Assembly (NCBI GenBank): GCA_025993015.1
Contig: DAJPFV010000001.1
Span: forward strand, 310,001 to 374,000
Origin: Coriobacteriaceae bacterium
GTDB lineage: Bacteria > Actinomycetota > Coriobacteriia > Coriobacteriales > Coriobacteriaceae
DNA length: 64,000 bases
Direction: 5' to 3'
Each line of letters starts with the position of its first letter. The stretch's first letter is position 1. The notes below the pieces were generated by a model. It saw nothing but the letters and a program-made list of their open reading frames with translations, was not told the DNA's origin and did no database searches. The position numbers and the translations under genes were made by a program. Shown one piece after another: positions 1 to 8,375 of this stretch.

Positions 1-63
1 ACCACGGCGGCCGACGGCAGCAACCTCGATATCGACACCGGCTTTAACGAGAGCGACCTGTAA
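1..63 (+). CDS. C-terminal end of an upstream gene (partial)
   Basis: An open frame entering from the left edge ends with TAA at 61-63. Only 20 codons are visible, ending NESDL, rich in Asp, Asn and Gly. That is too little to assign a family. The frame is taken as coding because it runs cleanly to a stop 75 nt before the next gene's ribosome site; it could be chance. Confidence 0.45.
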   Translation, partial: TTAADGSNLDIDTGFNESDL

Positions 64-138
64 CGGCGTTTTCGCACGCTATTTCCTGCCCCCTCGCGCT
101 ACACTCATCCTGTAAACCGAACGGCACGAGGGGGATAC

Positions 139-1245
139 ATGCTGCGTATAGCGACCATCGGCACATCCATGATTACCGACGACTTTATCCAGGTCGTCAA
201 CGCCAACGACCAAGCCGCGTTTGTGGGCACGCTCTCGCGCGATGCCGAGCGCGGTACTGCCTTTACCGCCGAGCGCGGTGGCGAGCGAAACTTTACGTCA
301 CTCGATGAGCTTGCGGCAGCCGGCGACGTCGACGCCGTCTATATCGGCAGCCCTAACGCACTTCACTACGAGCAGGCCCTTGCCTGCATCGCCGGTGGCA
401 AGCATGTCATCGTCGAAAAGCCCTTCTGCGCCACCGAAGCGCAGGCGCTCGAGGTCTTTCGCGCTGCCGAGACAGCAGGTGTCGTGGCCCTCGAGGCTAT
501 ACGTCCCCTCCACGATCCCGCCTTCCACGCCATCGAGGACGTCCTGGGCGAGATTGCCCCCATCCGCCGCGCCTCATTGCGCTTTGGCAAGTATTCCTCG
601 CGCTACAACGAGATTCTCGCGGGACGTGCCACCAATATCTTCGACTGCAATATGGCATCGGGTTCCCTCATGGACATTGGCGTCTACACCGTCGAGCCCA
701 TGGTCGAGATCTTCGGCATGCCCTCCGGTCTCACCAGCATGACCACGCTGCTCGACCCCTCAACGCAAGAGCTCACCCATGGCCCCATCGACGGCTGCGG
801 CTCCATTCTCGCCAGTTATGGCGGAGGGCGTATCTCCGTCGAGCTCGCGCACTCCAAAATTACGAATGACCTGCTGCCCTCGCAGATCGAAGGCGAGCGT
901 GGCACTATCCAGATCGACCATCTGTCCACGCCCCGCAACGTCCGCATCGACTATCGCGGCGACGTCGTACGCGGCTCGGCGACCGAGGCACCGCGCGAAC
1001 AGGGAGACAACGGCCGCGTGCTCGACCTGCCCAAATCGAGCAACACTATGGAATACGAACTCACAGACTTTATCACCGCCATCGGCGGCATCGATAACGT
1101 TAAGGAAGAGATTTGGGAGACCCCGGCGGGACGCCACGAGCTTGGCCACTACCGCGATGTCACACTCGTCTCACTGCGCATCATGGATGCCGTGCGCCAG
1201 CAGGCCGGCATAACCTTCCCGGCCGACGCAGGCAAGCAGGCATAG
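139..1245 (+). CDS. Gfo/Idh/MocA family NAD(P)-dependent oxidoreductase
   Basis: A 368-residue protein of the glucose-fructose oxidoreductase/inositol dehydrogenase family, which oxidises or reduces sugars and related polyols with NAD(P). The N-terminal Rossmann half starts at residue 3 (IATIGTS). It carries the family EKP motif near residue 95 (HVIVEKPFCAT), whose Lys contacts cofactor and substrate. The C-terminal half is the usual beta-sheet substrate domain. The ATG follows GAGGGGGA by 4 nt. The acylphosphatase gene starts 2 nt after its stop, so the two are probably co-transcribed. The substrate cannot be predicted from sequence. Confidence 0.88.
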   Translation: MLRIATIGTSMITDDFIQVVNANDQAAFVGTLSRDAERGTAFTAERGGERNFTSLDELAAAGDVDAVYIGSPNALHYEQALACIAGGKHVIVEKPFCATEAQALEVFRAAETAGVVALEAIRPLHDPAFHAIEDVLGEIAPIRRASLRFGKYSSRYNEILAGRATNIFDCNMASGSLMDIGVYTVEPMVEIFGMPSGLTSMTTLLDPSTQELTHGPIDGCGSILASYGGGRISVELAHSKITNDLLPSQIEGERGTIQIDHLSTPRNVRIDYRGDVVRGSATEAPREQGDNGRVLDLPKSSNTMEYELTDFITAIGGIDNVKEEIWETPAGRHELGHYRDVTLVSLRIMDAVRQQAGITFPADAGKQA

Positions 1246-1247
1246 CT

Positions 1248-1658
1248 ATGGGCCTCTTCGATACGTTCTTCTCCAGCGTCACCGGCAGCAGTCGAGAGCC
1301 TCAAAAACCATCAAACGTCGAGCTCGAGCTGCGCCGCAGGCTTACTGTGCTCGCAAGCGACGAGGCCACTCAAGACACTCCCCTGCGCTATTTCCTGCGC
1401 TGGGCGGGGCAAGTCCAGGGCGTTGGCTTTCGCTTTACCAACACCAACCTCGCGCAGGCACGCGCGCTCACCGGCTGGGTGCGTAACATGGAAGACGGCT
1501 CAGTCGAGATGGAGATACAGGGGGCTCCGGCAAATATCCTATCTCATCTCGAGGCGCTTCATGCCTCCTACGAGCGTATGGGAACGCGTTTTCGCCTCGT
1601 AGACGCCCAGGCCCGAGCCCCACTTGCCAATGAAGACGGTTTCACGCCTCGTTATTAG
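1248..1658 (+). CDS. acyP: Acylphosphatase
   Basis: A 136-residue protein whose central part (about residues 45-135) is an acylphosphatase, hydrolysing carboxyl-phosphate bonds such as those of acetyl phosphate or 1,3-bisphosphoglycerate. The signature GQVQGVGFR supplies the phosphate-binding loop and Arg; the catalytic Asn is probably in GWVRNMEDG. The family is normally about 90 residues, so the first 45 or so, including the Phe-rich start MGLFDTFFSS, are an extension of unknown role. The ATG at 1248 was chosen because it begins just after the preceding stop; an upstream in-frame start lies inside the neighbouring gene. Confidence 0.85.
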   Translation: MGLFDTFFSSVTGSSREPQKPSNVELELRRRLTVLASDEATQDTPLRYFLRWAGQVQGVGFRFTNTNLAQARALTGWVRNMEDGSVEMEIQGAPANILSHLEALHASYERMGTRFRLVDAQARAPLANEDGFTPRY

Positions 1659-1719
1659 TATTGTGTGCTAAATACGGTATCATTTACCTACGACCGTTGA
1701 TAGAAAAGAGGCGAGGCGC

Positions 1720-2100
1720 ATGGCGGTGCAAAGAAGGAATACCAGGCAGCGAAAGCTGGTTCTTGACGCCGTGCGCCAAAGCTATAACCATCCCACCGCC
1801 GACGAAATCTACAACGTCGTGCGCGCGCAGGATGACAAAATCAGCCGCGGCACGGTCTACCGCAACCTCAATCTCTTGGCCGACGCCGGCGAGATTCTCT
1901 CCATCAAGACGCCGGGCGGCAGCCGCTTCGATCGCACGATCGAGCCGCATGCGCATATCATCTGCACCTCGTGCAGCCGCGTCATCGACGTACCGCTCCC
2001 CTTCGATGCCCAGCTCGACGCCAAGGCATCCGAGCAAATCGGCTGGCACGTCACGTCGCACTACACCATCTTCGAGGGTCTCTGCCCCGACTGCCGGTAG
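1720..2100 (+). CDS. Fur/PerR-family metal-responsive regulator
   Basis: A 126-residue member of the Fur superfamily. Residues 1-75 form the winged helix (the stretch ISRGTVYRNLNLLADAGEI is typical of the recognition helix and wing). The second half holds HAHIICTSC and a terminal CPDC, giving the two CxxC pairs of the structural zinc site found in PerR-like members. The regulatory metal ligands are less clear. The protein is shorter than classical Fur because it ends right after the second CxxC. The upstream gap (1659-1719) holds an imperfect palindrome, TTAGTA-N5-TGCTAA, that might be an autoregulatory site. Peroxide or iron sensing cannot be told apart here. Confidence 0.85.
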   Translation: MAVQRRNTRQRKLVLDAVRQSYNHPTADEIYNVVRAQDDKISRGTVYRNLNLLADAGEILSIKTPGGSRFDRTIEPHAHIICTSCSRVIDVPLPFDAQLDAKASEQIGWHVTSHYTIFEGLCPDCR

Positions 2101-2176
2101 ATGTTCGGGACATGCCTTAAAATCCACCTTTCTGCACTCTGCAGCAAAAAGAGATTCCTAGGCATGCCACATATAT

Positions 2177-2974
2177 CTACTCGGCGAGCAGGCGGCGCAG
2201 TTCTTCTTCGACCGTGCGCACGTAGCGGACGCGGTCGTTGATGCCACACATAGAGGGATTGCAGCTCTCCATTAGATAAGGATGGCCCACTACGTTGAGC
2301 ATGTCGCGGTCGTTTTCGTTATCGCCAAACGCCATCATCTCGTCGGGCGAAATTCCCAGGGCACGACCGTAATCGGCAAGCGCGGAACCCTTGCCCGAAC
2401 CAAAGCCGATAAAGTCCGTCCACTCGGTTCCCGACGTCATCACGTCGACACGGTCGCTAAAGAGGCGCTCAAAATACTCCAGGGCCGCCGGCTGATCCAC
2501 CTCGGGCGTCTGGAAGGCAATCTTAATGACGTCCTCGTCGATGTCCTCGGGACGGTCGACCACCGCCACATCGCAGTGGACCTCATAGCGCAAATGGTCG
2601 ACGAACGCATCGTTGCCGCTCATGGTGTAGAGGTGTCCCTCACACGAAAGGGTCACGTCGGCATGGGGATACGCAACCACGGCATTCGCGATATCCATAG
2701 CAAGGCTACGCTCCATGGAGCGCTTGACAACGGCACGCCCCTCGCTCATCACCAGGGCTCCGTTCTCGCATACATAGGCGAGCTCATCGGCCACCGGGGT
2801 AAACAGATAGCGCAAGCTCGCATATTGACGACCGCTCGCCGGCATAAACACGATACCGCGACGATGCAGCTCATCGATAAGCTCAAAGGCCTCGGAACGC
2901 GGCTCGCGCTCCCCCGGATGCAGCAACGTGCCGTCCAAATCGCAGGCAATCAGCTTGATTCCCTCAAGACCCAT
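2177..2974 (-). CDS. HAD-superfamily phosphatase, Cof type
   Basis: A 265-residue haloacid dehalogenase-like hydrolase of the Cof/YidA group, which dephosphorylates sugar phosphates and similar small molecules. Motif I is ACDLDGTLL near residue 10, with the nucleophilic and the acid/base Asp. Motif II is in MPASGRQ. Motif IV is AFGDNENDRDML near residue 215. The C2 cap lies between. The ATG at 2974 follows GGGGGA by 5 nt; a TTG four codons earlier lies only 3 nt from the nearest GGAGG and is less likely. The substrate is unknown. Confidence 0.87.
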   Translation of the reverse strand: MGLEGIKLIACDLDGTLLHPGEREPRSEAFELIDELHRRGIVFMPASGRQYASLRYLFTPVADELAYVCENGALVMSEGRAVVKRSMERSLAMDIANAVVAYPHADVTLSCEGHLYTMSGNDAFVDHLRYEVHCDVAVVDRPEDIDEDVIKIAFQTPEVDQPAALEYFERLFSDRVDVMTSGTEWTDFIGFGSGKGSALADYGRALGISPDEMMAFGDNENDRDMLNVVGHPYLMESCNPSMCGINDRVRYVRTVEEELRRLLAE

Positions 2975-3001
2975 ATGTTCCCCCAAAGCCTCCTATCAAC
3001 A

Positions 3002-3044
3002 GCAAGACGGACCTTGATTGGTCGCCCCTCAAAGCCCGTCTTGC
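3002..3044 (-). terminator. Hairpin downstream of the ureE-like gene
   Basis: Arms GCAAGACGG (3002-3010) and CCGTCTTGC (3036-3044) are perfectly complementary over 9 bp with a 25-nt loop. It sits just after the minus-strand stop at 3057 and before the HAD gene. There is no clear T-run, so termination is only a guess. Confidence 0.4.
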
Positions 3045-3056
3045 GCATATGCGTGC

Positions 3057-3635
3057 TTAGCCGCGCGCCTTCTTTACGATCGTAAAGTCTGGAGCCATAC
3101 TCACAACGGCATCCGCCGCACTCGACGCAAAGCGCCGGTCCGAATCGAGTTCACGGGTAACCGTCGAGAGCCGAACGCCCTCGACGCCCCGGAGCATGCG
3201 GCCCAAAACAGGCTGCACCGGCGTATACATGCGCACGGTATGCTCGTCCGAATCGCCTCGAAAAAGCGGCGCATGCATATTGCCGATCTCCCAGCACGCA
3301 TGCGCGAGCGCAATCGGGTCCAAGCGGTCAACTTCGACCAAATAAACCTCGGCGCTGCGCAGGCGCACAACAACCGCCACGGGCACCACGCCCGAACGGT
3401 CGACGGCGAGCACGTCGCCGTCGACAAAACGACCGCCGTCGGCAGTATCCAGCCGAACATCGACCGTGCGCCCCAGCTCCGTCACGCCCACAAACGCGTA
3501 TACATCAGCCTGGTCCCAATCGAGCAGCAGCTCGTCAACTTCAAAGACGCCGCCCAGCTTCCGGCGAAGCAGGAGTTCATAGGACGGATCGTTGAGATTT
3601 CCCAAGCATGTCGTCGAAACCAAGCGCTCAGGCAT
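3057..3635 (-). CDS. UreE-like nickel metallochaperone homologue
   Basis: A 192-residue protein resembling the urease accessory protein UreE. The C-terminal half has the family pattern WEIGNMHAPL followed by MYTPVQPVLGRMLRG, corresponding to the YHLGNRH...DHVLDDMLRGLG region that holds the dimer-interface metal histidine in UreE. The N-terminal half would be the UreE peptide-binding domain. There is no His-rich tail. No urease structural or other accessory gene is in the window. It lies 3 nt downstream of an SlyD-like gene, another protein tied to nickel handling, so the pair probably acts together. Similarity is recognised by motif only. Confidence 0.62.
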   Translation of the reverse strand: MPERLVSTTCLGNLNDPSYELLLRRKLGGVFEVDELLLDWDQADVYAFVGVTELGRTVDVRLDTADGGRFVDGDVLAVDRSGVVPVAVVVRLRSAEVYLVEVDRLDPIALAHACWEIGNMHAPLFRGDSDEHTVRMYTPVQPVLGRMLRGVEGVRLSTVTRELDSDRRFASSAADAVVSMAPDFTIVKKARG

Positions 3636-3638
3636 GCT

Positions 3639-4067
3639 CTAACCCTCGACCTCGACGAGCTCGATATCAAAGTTGAGGTCCTTGCCGGCCAGCTCGTGGT
3701 TGGCGTCGAGCGTCACGGCCTCGGGCGTCACGTCAATGACGACGGCGGGGACAGGCATGCCGCTCGGCGTGGACAGGAAGAGCTTCATGCCCTTCTCGAT
3801 CTGCTCGATGTTGGGAACCTGCTCGGCCGGGAAGGTCAGAACCATCTCGGGATTGTGCTCGCCATAGGCATCGGCAGCAGGAATGTGCACGGTCTTCTTC
3901 TCGCCCACCTGCATATCGACAACAGCGGCGTCGAAGCCCTTGATCATCTGACCGGCGCCGCAGGTGAACTCCAGCGGCTCGCCGCGATCGTAGGAGCTAT
4001 CGAACTGCGTGCCGTCGTCGAGCGTGCCGCGATAATGGGTCTTGACCTTCTTGCCCTGGTTGGACAT
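3639..4067 (-). CDS. slyD: SlyD-like FKBP-type peptidyl-prolyl isomerase
   Basis: A 142-residue FKBP-type prolyl isomerase and chaperone. The FKBP fold is split by an insert-in-flap domain, as in SlyD: HYRGTLDDGTQFDSS and GAGQMIKGFD come from the FKBP part, and the middle (about residues 65-125) is the flap. The segment VTLDANHELAGKDLNFDIEL is the characteristic SlyD C-terminal core. It lacks the His/Cys-rich tail that lets E. coli SlyD store nickel. The ATG at 4067 follows GGAGG by 6 nt; the longer frame to 4097 has no ribosome site. It is transcribed with the ureE-like gene 3 nt downstream. Confidence 0.88.
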   Translation of the reverse strand: MSNQGKKVKTHYRGTLDDGTQFDSSYDRGEPLEFTCGAGQMIKGFDAAVVDMQVGEKKTVHIPAADAYGEHNPEMVLTFPAEQVPNIEQIEKGMKLFLSTPSGMPVPAVVIDVTPEAVTLDANHELAGKDLNFDIELVEVEG

Positions 4068-4187
4068 GGTAACCTCCGTGATAAGGGCGGCGCACAACGC
4101 GGGCCGCCGTGAACATATGGCGCTAACTATACCCTAGTCATACAATTCAATGACAGTTTGCAAAGAAACGCTGCAACCGGAGGAACC

Positions 4188-5201
4188 ATGGCATATCCCG
4201 TATTTGACCTACACTGCGACACCGCCGACCGCATCGGCTGGGCCACGCTCGATCTCGACCTGCGCTTTACCGCCGGCACCGACGGCTATTTCCCCGGCGA
4301 CGAAACGCATCCGCAAGATTTCGACCTCATCGAGGGTAACGCCTGTGCCATCTCGCTCGCAAAGATCGGCAACACGCCGTGGGCACAGTGCTTCGCCACG
4401 TTTGTCCCCGACGAGATTCCCACCGCCCACGCCGCGCGCTTCCAGGCGCAGATCATGGCGCATATGAGCGGCCAGGCAATGCTCAACCACGACCGTATGG
4501 TCAACGTGCGCAGCGCCGCAGACATTCGCCCCGCGCTCAAGGACGGCAAGGTCGCTTGCATCCACACCATCGAAAACGCCACGTTCTTTGCCGAGGACCC
4601 CGCGCTGATCGAAGTGCTCAAGAGCTTGGGCGTGCTTATGTCGTCACTCAGCTGGAATGCGCAGGGGCCGCTCGCGAGCGGCCACGACACCCACGCCGGC
4701 CTCACCGGCGCCGGCATCGAGGCACTTACGCAGATGGAGCACGCCGGCATGGTACTCGACGTCTCCCACCTCAACGATGAGTGCTTTGACGAGGTTGTCG
4801 CCCACGCCACGCGTCCCTTCGTCGCCAGCCACTCCAACTCCCGTGCGGTTTGCGGCGTCAAACGCAACCTTACCGACGACCAGTTCCGCACCATTCGCGA
4901 CATGGGCGGTATCGTCGGCCTCAACTACTGCAGCGAGTTCCTTTCCAACGACGCAACCGACAAGACCGCCGCAGACGTCACCTTCGACCAGCTAGCGGCA
5001 CATATCGAGCACTGGCTCGACCTGGGCGGCGAGGATGTCATCGCGCTCGGCGGCGACTGGGACGGTGCCACGGTGCCCGCCTTCCTCTCCGATGCCAGCA
5101 AGATGCCCGAGTTCCAGAACATGCTCTCCAAGCACTTTGGCAAGACCGTGATGCAGAAGCTCTGCAGCGATAATGCCCTTGCCTTCTTCGAGCGTTATTA
5201 A
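4188..5201 (+). CDS. Membrane-dipeptidase family (M19) zinc dipeptidase
   Basis: A 337-residue metallopeptidase of family M19, which hydrolyses dipeptides, often with a D-residue at the C-terminal side. Metal ligands are visible: the HxD of FDLHCDTAD near residue 8, the Glu in CIHTIENATF, the His in FVASHSNSRA and the Asp in LGGDWDG. No signal peptide is present, so it is cytoplasmic. The ATG follows GGAGGA by 4 nt. It appears to be transcribed alone and is followed by a perfect hairpin at 5219-5250. Confidence 0.88.
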   Translation: MAYPVFDLHCDTADRIGWATLDLDLRFTAGTDGYFPGDETHPQDFDLIEGNACAISLAKIGNTPWAQCFATFVPDEIPTAHAARFQAQIMAHMSGQAMLNHDRMVNVRSAADIRPALKDGKVACIHTIENATFFAEDPALIEVLKSLGVLMSSLSWNAQGPLASGHDTHAGLTGAGIEALTQMEHAGMVLDVSHLNDECFDEVVAHATRPFVASHSNSRAVCGVKRNLTDDQFRTIRDMGGIVGLNYCSEFLSNDATDKTAADVTFDQLAAHIEHWLDLGGEDVIALGGDWDGATVPAFLSDASKMPEFQNMLSKHFGKTVMQKLCSDNALAFFERY

Positions 5202-5218
5202 TTTCACATCCCCTGAGC

Positions 5219-5250
5219 GGGCCGCATGCCGAACGGTCGACATGCGGCCC
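5219..5250 (+). terminator. Hairpin after the dipeptidase gene
   Basis: A perfect 10-bp inverted repeat GGGCCGCATG (5219-5228) / CATGCGGCCC (5241-5250) with a 12-nt loop lies 17 nt after the dipeptidase stop. No T-run follows, so it may end transcription weakly or protect the 3' end. Confidence 0.5.
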
Positions 5251-5273
5251 GTCCCCAATCTGAAGGACCGCTT

Positions 5274-6050
5274 TTGACGCAGCAATTTACGATTACCGTA
5301 TCCCGACCGGATGGCACATCCATCCCCGTCGTCGTTACCAAAAAGCGCGTCAAGAACTTCAACCTACGCGTCACATCGAGCGGTGAGGTCCACGCCAGTG
5401 CACCGCTCGACGCCAGCCGCGAGCGTATCGAAGCGTTTGTGAAGCGCAACAGCGCCTGGATTATCAGTCGACTTGCCCAGCGCGAGCAACGTCAGGCGAC
5501 GGCACGAGAGCCGCTCAGCCCCTCGTCCATCATTGCACTTTGGGGCAAGCCCATCACGGTACAAGATGCGCTCGATCGCAACTTTGCATCACCCGCACCG
5601 CGGCCCAAGCAGGCCACCTTCGCAAGTTTTATGGGTGCCGACAAATCGAACGAACGCCCACAGGCCAAGCGGCGCGCAACCCTCGACGGCCTGACGTCCG
5701 ATGAGCTCCAGACCCGCATCGACCAGCTCTATGCATCCGAGGTCACCACGGCGCTGCGCGATATGGCGCGCGCGTACGAAATCGCAATGGGTGTCGCCGT
5801 TTCCCGCGTTTCCGTACGTAGCATGAAAACGCGTTGGGGCTCATGCACGCCCAAATCCGGTGCCGTTCGCATCGCACGCGAACTTGCCGCCTATCCCATC
5901 GAGTGTCTCGACATGGTTGTCGCCCACGAGCTCGTCCACCTGCTCGAGCCAAGCCACAATCAGCGGTTTCACGCCCTGCTCGACACGTACTGTCCCAACA
6001 ATAGAGCTCTGTCGCAGCGGCTCAAGCAGCCGCCCCTCAACAAGCTCTAG
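5274..6050 (+). CDS. YgjP-like (DUF45) metal-dependent hydrolase
   Basis: A 258-residue protein of the YgjP/DUF45 family, zinc proteins related to SprT/WLM peptidases. The family signature KTRWGSC is near residue 190 and the zinc site VVAHELVHLLEPSHNQRFH follows, with the HExxH and a third His. The middle (about residues 70-150) is longer and more polar than usual. I prefer the TTG at 5274, preceded by GAAGGA at 7 nt; an ATG at 5226 lies inside the hairpin loop region. The in vivo role of the family is poorly defined. Its 3' end faces folB 6 nt away. Confidence 0.82.
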   Translation: MTQQFTITVSRPDGTSIPVVVTKKRVKNFNLRVTSSGEVHASAPLDASRERIEAFVKRNSAWIISRLAQREQRQATAREPLSPSSIIALWGKPITVQDALDRNFASPAPRPKQATFASFMGADKSNERPQAKRRATLDGLTSDELQTRIDQLYASEVTTALRDMARAYEIAMGVAVSRVSVRSMKTRWGSCTPKSGAVRIARELAAYPIECLDMVVAHELVHLLEPSHNQRFHALLDTYCPNNRALSQRLKQPPLNKL

Positions 6051-6056
6051 CGTCGA

Positions 6057-6542
6057 CTAGCGCACGCGCTCGATCTCGACACCGCAGCTTGCCAGGGGAA
6101 GACCGACGGGCGCCCAAGGCTTATCGAGCTTAACGTGCACGCCAAGCAGCAGGGGGTAACGACGCAGCAGCATCTGGGCCACACCCTCGGCTGCAGCCTC
6201 GATGAGCTTAAACGTATGCTCGCGCAGATAGCCATCGACATCGTGGCATACCGAGCCGTAGTCAATCGAGGCGTCCAGGTTATCGTGCTCCCCCGCTGCA
6301 CGCAGGTCGGCATAGAGCACCAGGGACACGATGAACTTCTGGCCCAGCGCGTTCTCTTCGGGATATACGCCGTGGTTAGCAAAAACCTCAAGACCTTCAA
6401 CGGTGATGCGGTCGGCATGGCGCAGATCGTCATAGCTCACGTGGGGTACCGCCGTTGCGGTGGATATTTCGCCCCTTCCACGGCGGGCGAGCTCGGCGCC
6501 TTCAGTCTTGGTTGCATTCTCGGGCAGTTTCTTGTTGCTCAT
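6057..6542 (-). CDS. folB: Dihydroneopterin aldolase
   Basis: A 161-residue FolB, converting 7,8-dihydroneopterin to 6-hydroxymethyl-7,8-dihydropterin and glycolaldehyde in folate synthesis. The core starts near residue 43 with DRITVEGLEVFANHGVYPEE, the pterin-binding start of the family, and the conserved region around FKLIEAAAEG follows. The first 40 or so residues are a polar extension not found in most FolB proteins. It lies at the end of the folE-HD-folB string. folK and folP are not in the window. Confidence 0.9.
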   Translation of the reverse strand: MSNKKLPENATKTEGAELARRGRGEISTATAVPHVSYDDLRHADRITVEGLEVFANHGVYPEENALGQKFIVSLVLYADLRAAGEHDNLDASIDYGSVCHDVDGYLREHTFKLIEAAAEGVAQMLLRRYPLLLGVHVKLDKPWAPVGLPLASCGVEIERVR

Positions 6543-6585
6543 CGCGATCGTCTCCTTCGTTTAGAACCCCGACCGCGCAAACTAA

Positions 6586-7167
6586 CTACACGCGAATCGA
6601 CAGGTTCTTTTTATCCTCGCTCCAGTTGCAAGCATTGCGCGCGGGGCATGCAAAGCAGGCGCGCGACGCTTTGTCGGCTGCATAGAGCAGACGCTCAAGC
6701 GGTTGGCTGTTCACACGCAGCTTTCGATGGCCCAGAATGGCCGTCTTAATGGCTGCGGCATCGGCCGGCTCAAACGCCACATCATCGGGCATGCCGCCGA
6801 GAATCGCATCAGCGACGCGTTCGCTTGCAACATCATGGGATATACCCGATTCATACTGTTCATCTTTGCCGATATCGTGAAGAAGTGCCGTGGCGTAGAT
6901 GACCTCACGGTCAAATTCGAGCTGTTCCTCGAGATTCTTGATCCACATAATGCGAGCGACATCGAGAAGATGGTCAATACCGTGGCGGCAGAAGATGCGC
7001 CCCGATTCCAACTGTGCAATGTTGCCCAGGTGCCGCCGGAACAGCCCGTTGGCACAAATGTAATCAATGCGAGGCATGGCACCAAAGGGAGTCAGACCCG
7101 AAGCCATAAAGCCGCGACGCGACGTCCCCTCATCGGTCTTCGATGTAAAGTCGTTGACGACCCTCAT
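6586..7167 (-). CDS. HD-domain phosphohydrolase between folE and folB
   Basis: A 193-residue protein with an HD domain (about residues 55-150): FCRHGIDHLLDVARI gives the first His and ATALLHDIGKDE the HD pair. The C-terminus has four Cys in FACPARNACNW plus an upstream RACF, which might bind metal. HD proteins of this size hydrolyse nucleotides or related phosphates. Its ATG (7167) lies 1 nt after the folE stop, so it is probably translationally coupled to folE and followed 43 nt later by folB. A role in the dihydroneopterin triphosphate dephosphorylation gap of the pathway is tempting but only inference. Confidence 0.75.
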   Translation of the reverse strand: MRVVNDFTSKTDEGTSRRGFMASGLTPFGAMPRIDYICANGLFRRHLGNIAQLESGRIFCRHGIDHLLDVARIMWIKNLEEQLEFDREVIYATALLHDIGKDEQYESGISHDVASERVADAILGGMPDDVAFEPADAAAIKTAILGHRKLRVNSQPLERLLYAADKASRACFACPARNACNWSEDKKNLSIRV

Positions 7168-7168
7168 G

Positions 7169-7726
7169 CTAACGGCCCAGCATCCTAAAGAACCGCTCCT
7201 CGAGCGCGGGATCGGTCTCAAAGACGCCGCGGCGAGCGAGCGTCACGGTCTTGGTGCCAGGCTTTTGCACGCCGCGCATGGTCATGCACATATGCTCAGC
7301 TTCCATGAGCACAATCGCTCCCTGGGGAGCGAGATACTCCATGAGGGCATCGGCAACTTGTGCGCACAACTGCTCCTGCAGCTGCAGACGACGGGCGTAG
7401 ACCTCTACCGTGCGGGCAAGCTTAGAAAGCCCTGCGACACGGCCGTTGGGGATATAGCCAATGGCAGCCTTGCCGTAAAACGGCAGCAGATGATGCTCGC
7501 ACAGCGAGTAAAACGTGATGTCGCGCTCGATAACCAAATCGTTCGAAGCGACGGCAAAGGTTTTGGACAGGTGCTCCTCGGCACTCTGGTCCATACCGCC
7601 GGCGATCTCGCCATACATACGGGCAACGCGCGCCGGGGTCTCCAGCAGGCCCTCACGAGTTGGGTCCTCGCCTATGCCCTCAAGCAACAGCTTAATGGCG
7701 GCCTCGACTTTTTCCTGATCGACCAT
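7169..7726 (-). CDS. folE: GTP cyclohydrolase I
   Basis: A 185-residue FolE, forming 7,8-dihydroneopterin triphosphate from GTP, the first step of folate synthesis. Conserved elements are DPTREGLLETPARVARMY near residue 22, the zinc and catalytic motif SLCEHHLLPF, the segment GLSKLARTVE, and EAEHMCMTMRG, which has the second zinc Cys. The ATG at 7726 was chosen over a longer frame because it starts the family N-terminus. It heads folE-HD-folB and lies 66 nt after the nrdG stop on the same strand. Confidence 0.94.
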   Translation of the reverse strand: MVDQEKVEAAIKLLLEGIGEDPTREGLLETPARVARMYGEIAGGMDQSAEEHLSKTFAVASNDLVIERDITFYSLCEHHLLPFYGKAAIGYIPNGRVAGLSKLARTVEVYARRLQLQEQLCAQVADALMEYLAPQGAIVLMEAEHMCMTMRGVQKPGTKTVTLARRGVFETDPALEERFFRMLGR

Positions 7727-7792
7727 CTGGGCCTCACTTTTCCGATTTTGCGTTCGCGCTATGGTACCACGCCCTCCGGCATCGGCCACAAG

Positions 7793-8374
7793 CTACATAG
7801 TATGGGTCGAATAGACCGGATCGTCCCGCCAAAGCTCCACGGCGTCGCAAAGCGCAACGTTCTCACGCTCGGCACGGGCACGCGTGGCGTTCATGTCAAT
7901 CACGCGTTGATTGCTCGAGCCCCTAAAGCGCAACGAGATATCGTACAGATCCTGAACGAACGGGCCGTCCACCAACATGTCTAGGCAGGCCAGGATACGG
8001 TCCGTCACCTCGGTATGATGACGGCCACCCGGCATAAGCTCCTCGAGCACGTCGCCGGTAAAGCACCAAATGGTCTTGCCCGACCCCGCGGGATAGGCCG
8101 CACGCACGCGTTCGATAAAGTCAACAAGCCCCACCTGATTCTCGGGCTCCATAGGCTCGCCGCCCAGAATCGTCAGGCCATCAATAAAGGGATGGTCGAG
8201 ACTCTCGATAATCTTGTCCTCGACGGCACGGTCGAACGGCTCACCCGCAGCAAAGTCCCACGCGACAGAGTTAAAGCAGTTCTTGCACCCACGACGGCAC
8301 CCGCTCACAAACAGAGAAGTACGAACGCCTTCCCCATCAGCAATGTCGAAATACTTAATGTTCGCGTAGTTCAT
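7793..8374 (-). CDS. nrdG: Anaerobic ribonucleotide reductase activase (radical SAM)
   Basis: A 193-residue radical SAM enzyme that makes the glycyl radical on NrdD. The [4Fe-4S] motif is CRRGCKNC near residue 28 (CxxxCxxC), followed by LGGEPMEPEN, the GGE SAM-binding motif. The N-terminus MNYANIKYFDIADGEG is typical of NrdG. The ATG at 8374 is preceded by GGGAG at 8 nt. That Shine-Dalgarno sequence spans the boundary of a nested inverted repeat (8384-8481) flanked by 8-bp direct repeats. It is the partner of nrdD about 430 nt upstream on the same strand. Confidence 0.93.
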   Translation of the reverse strand: MNYANIKYFDIADGEGVRTSLFVSGCRRGCKNCFNSVAWDFAAGEPFDRAVEDKIIESLDHPFIDGLTILGGEPMEPENQVGLVDFIERVRAAYPAGSGKTIWCFTGDVLEELMPGGRHHTEVTDRILACLDMLVDGPFVQDLYDISLRFRGSSNQRVIDMNATRARAERENVALCDAVELWRDDPVYSTHTM

Positions 8375-8375
8375 A

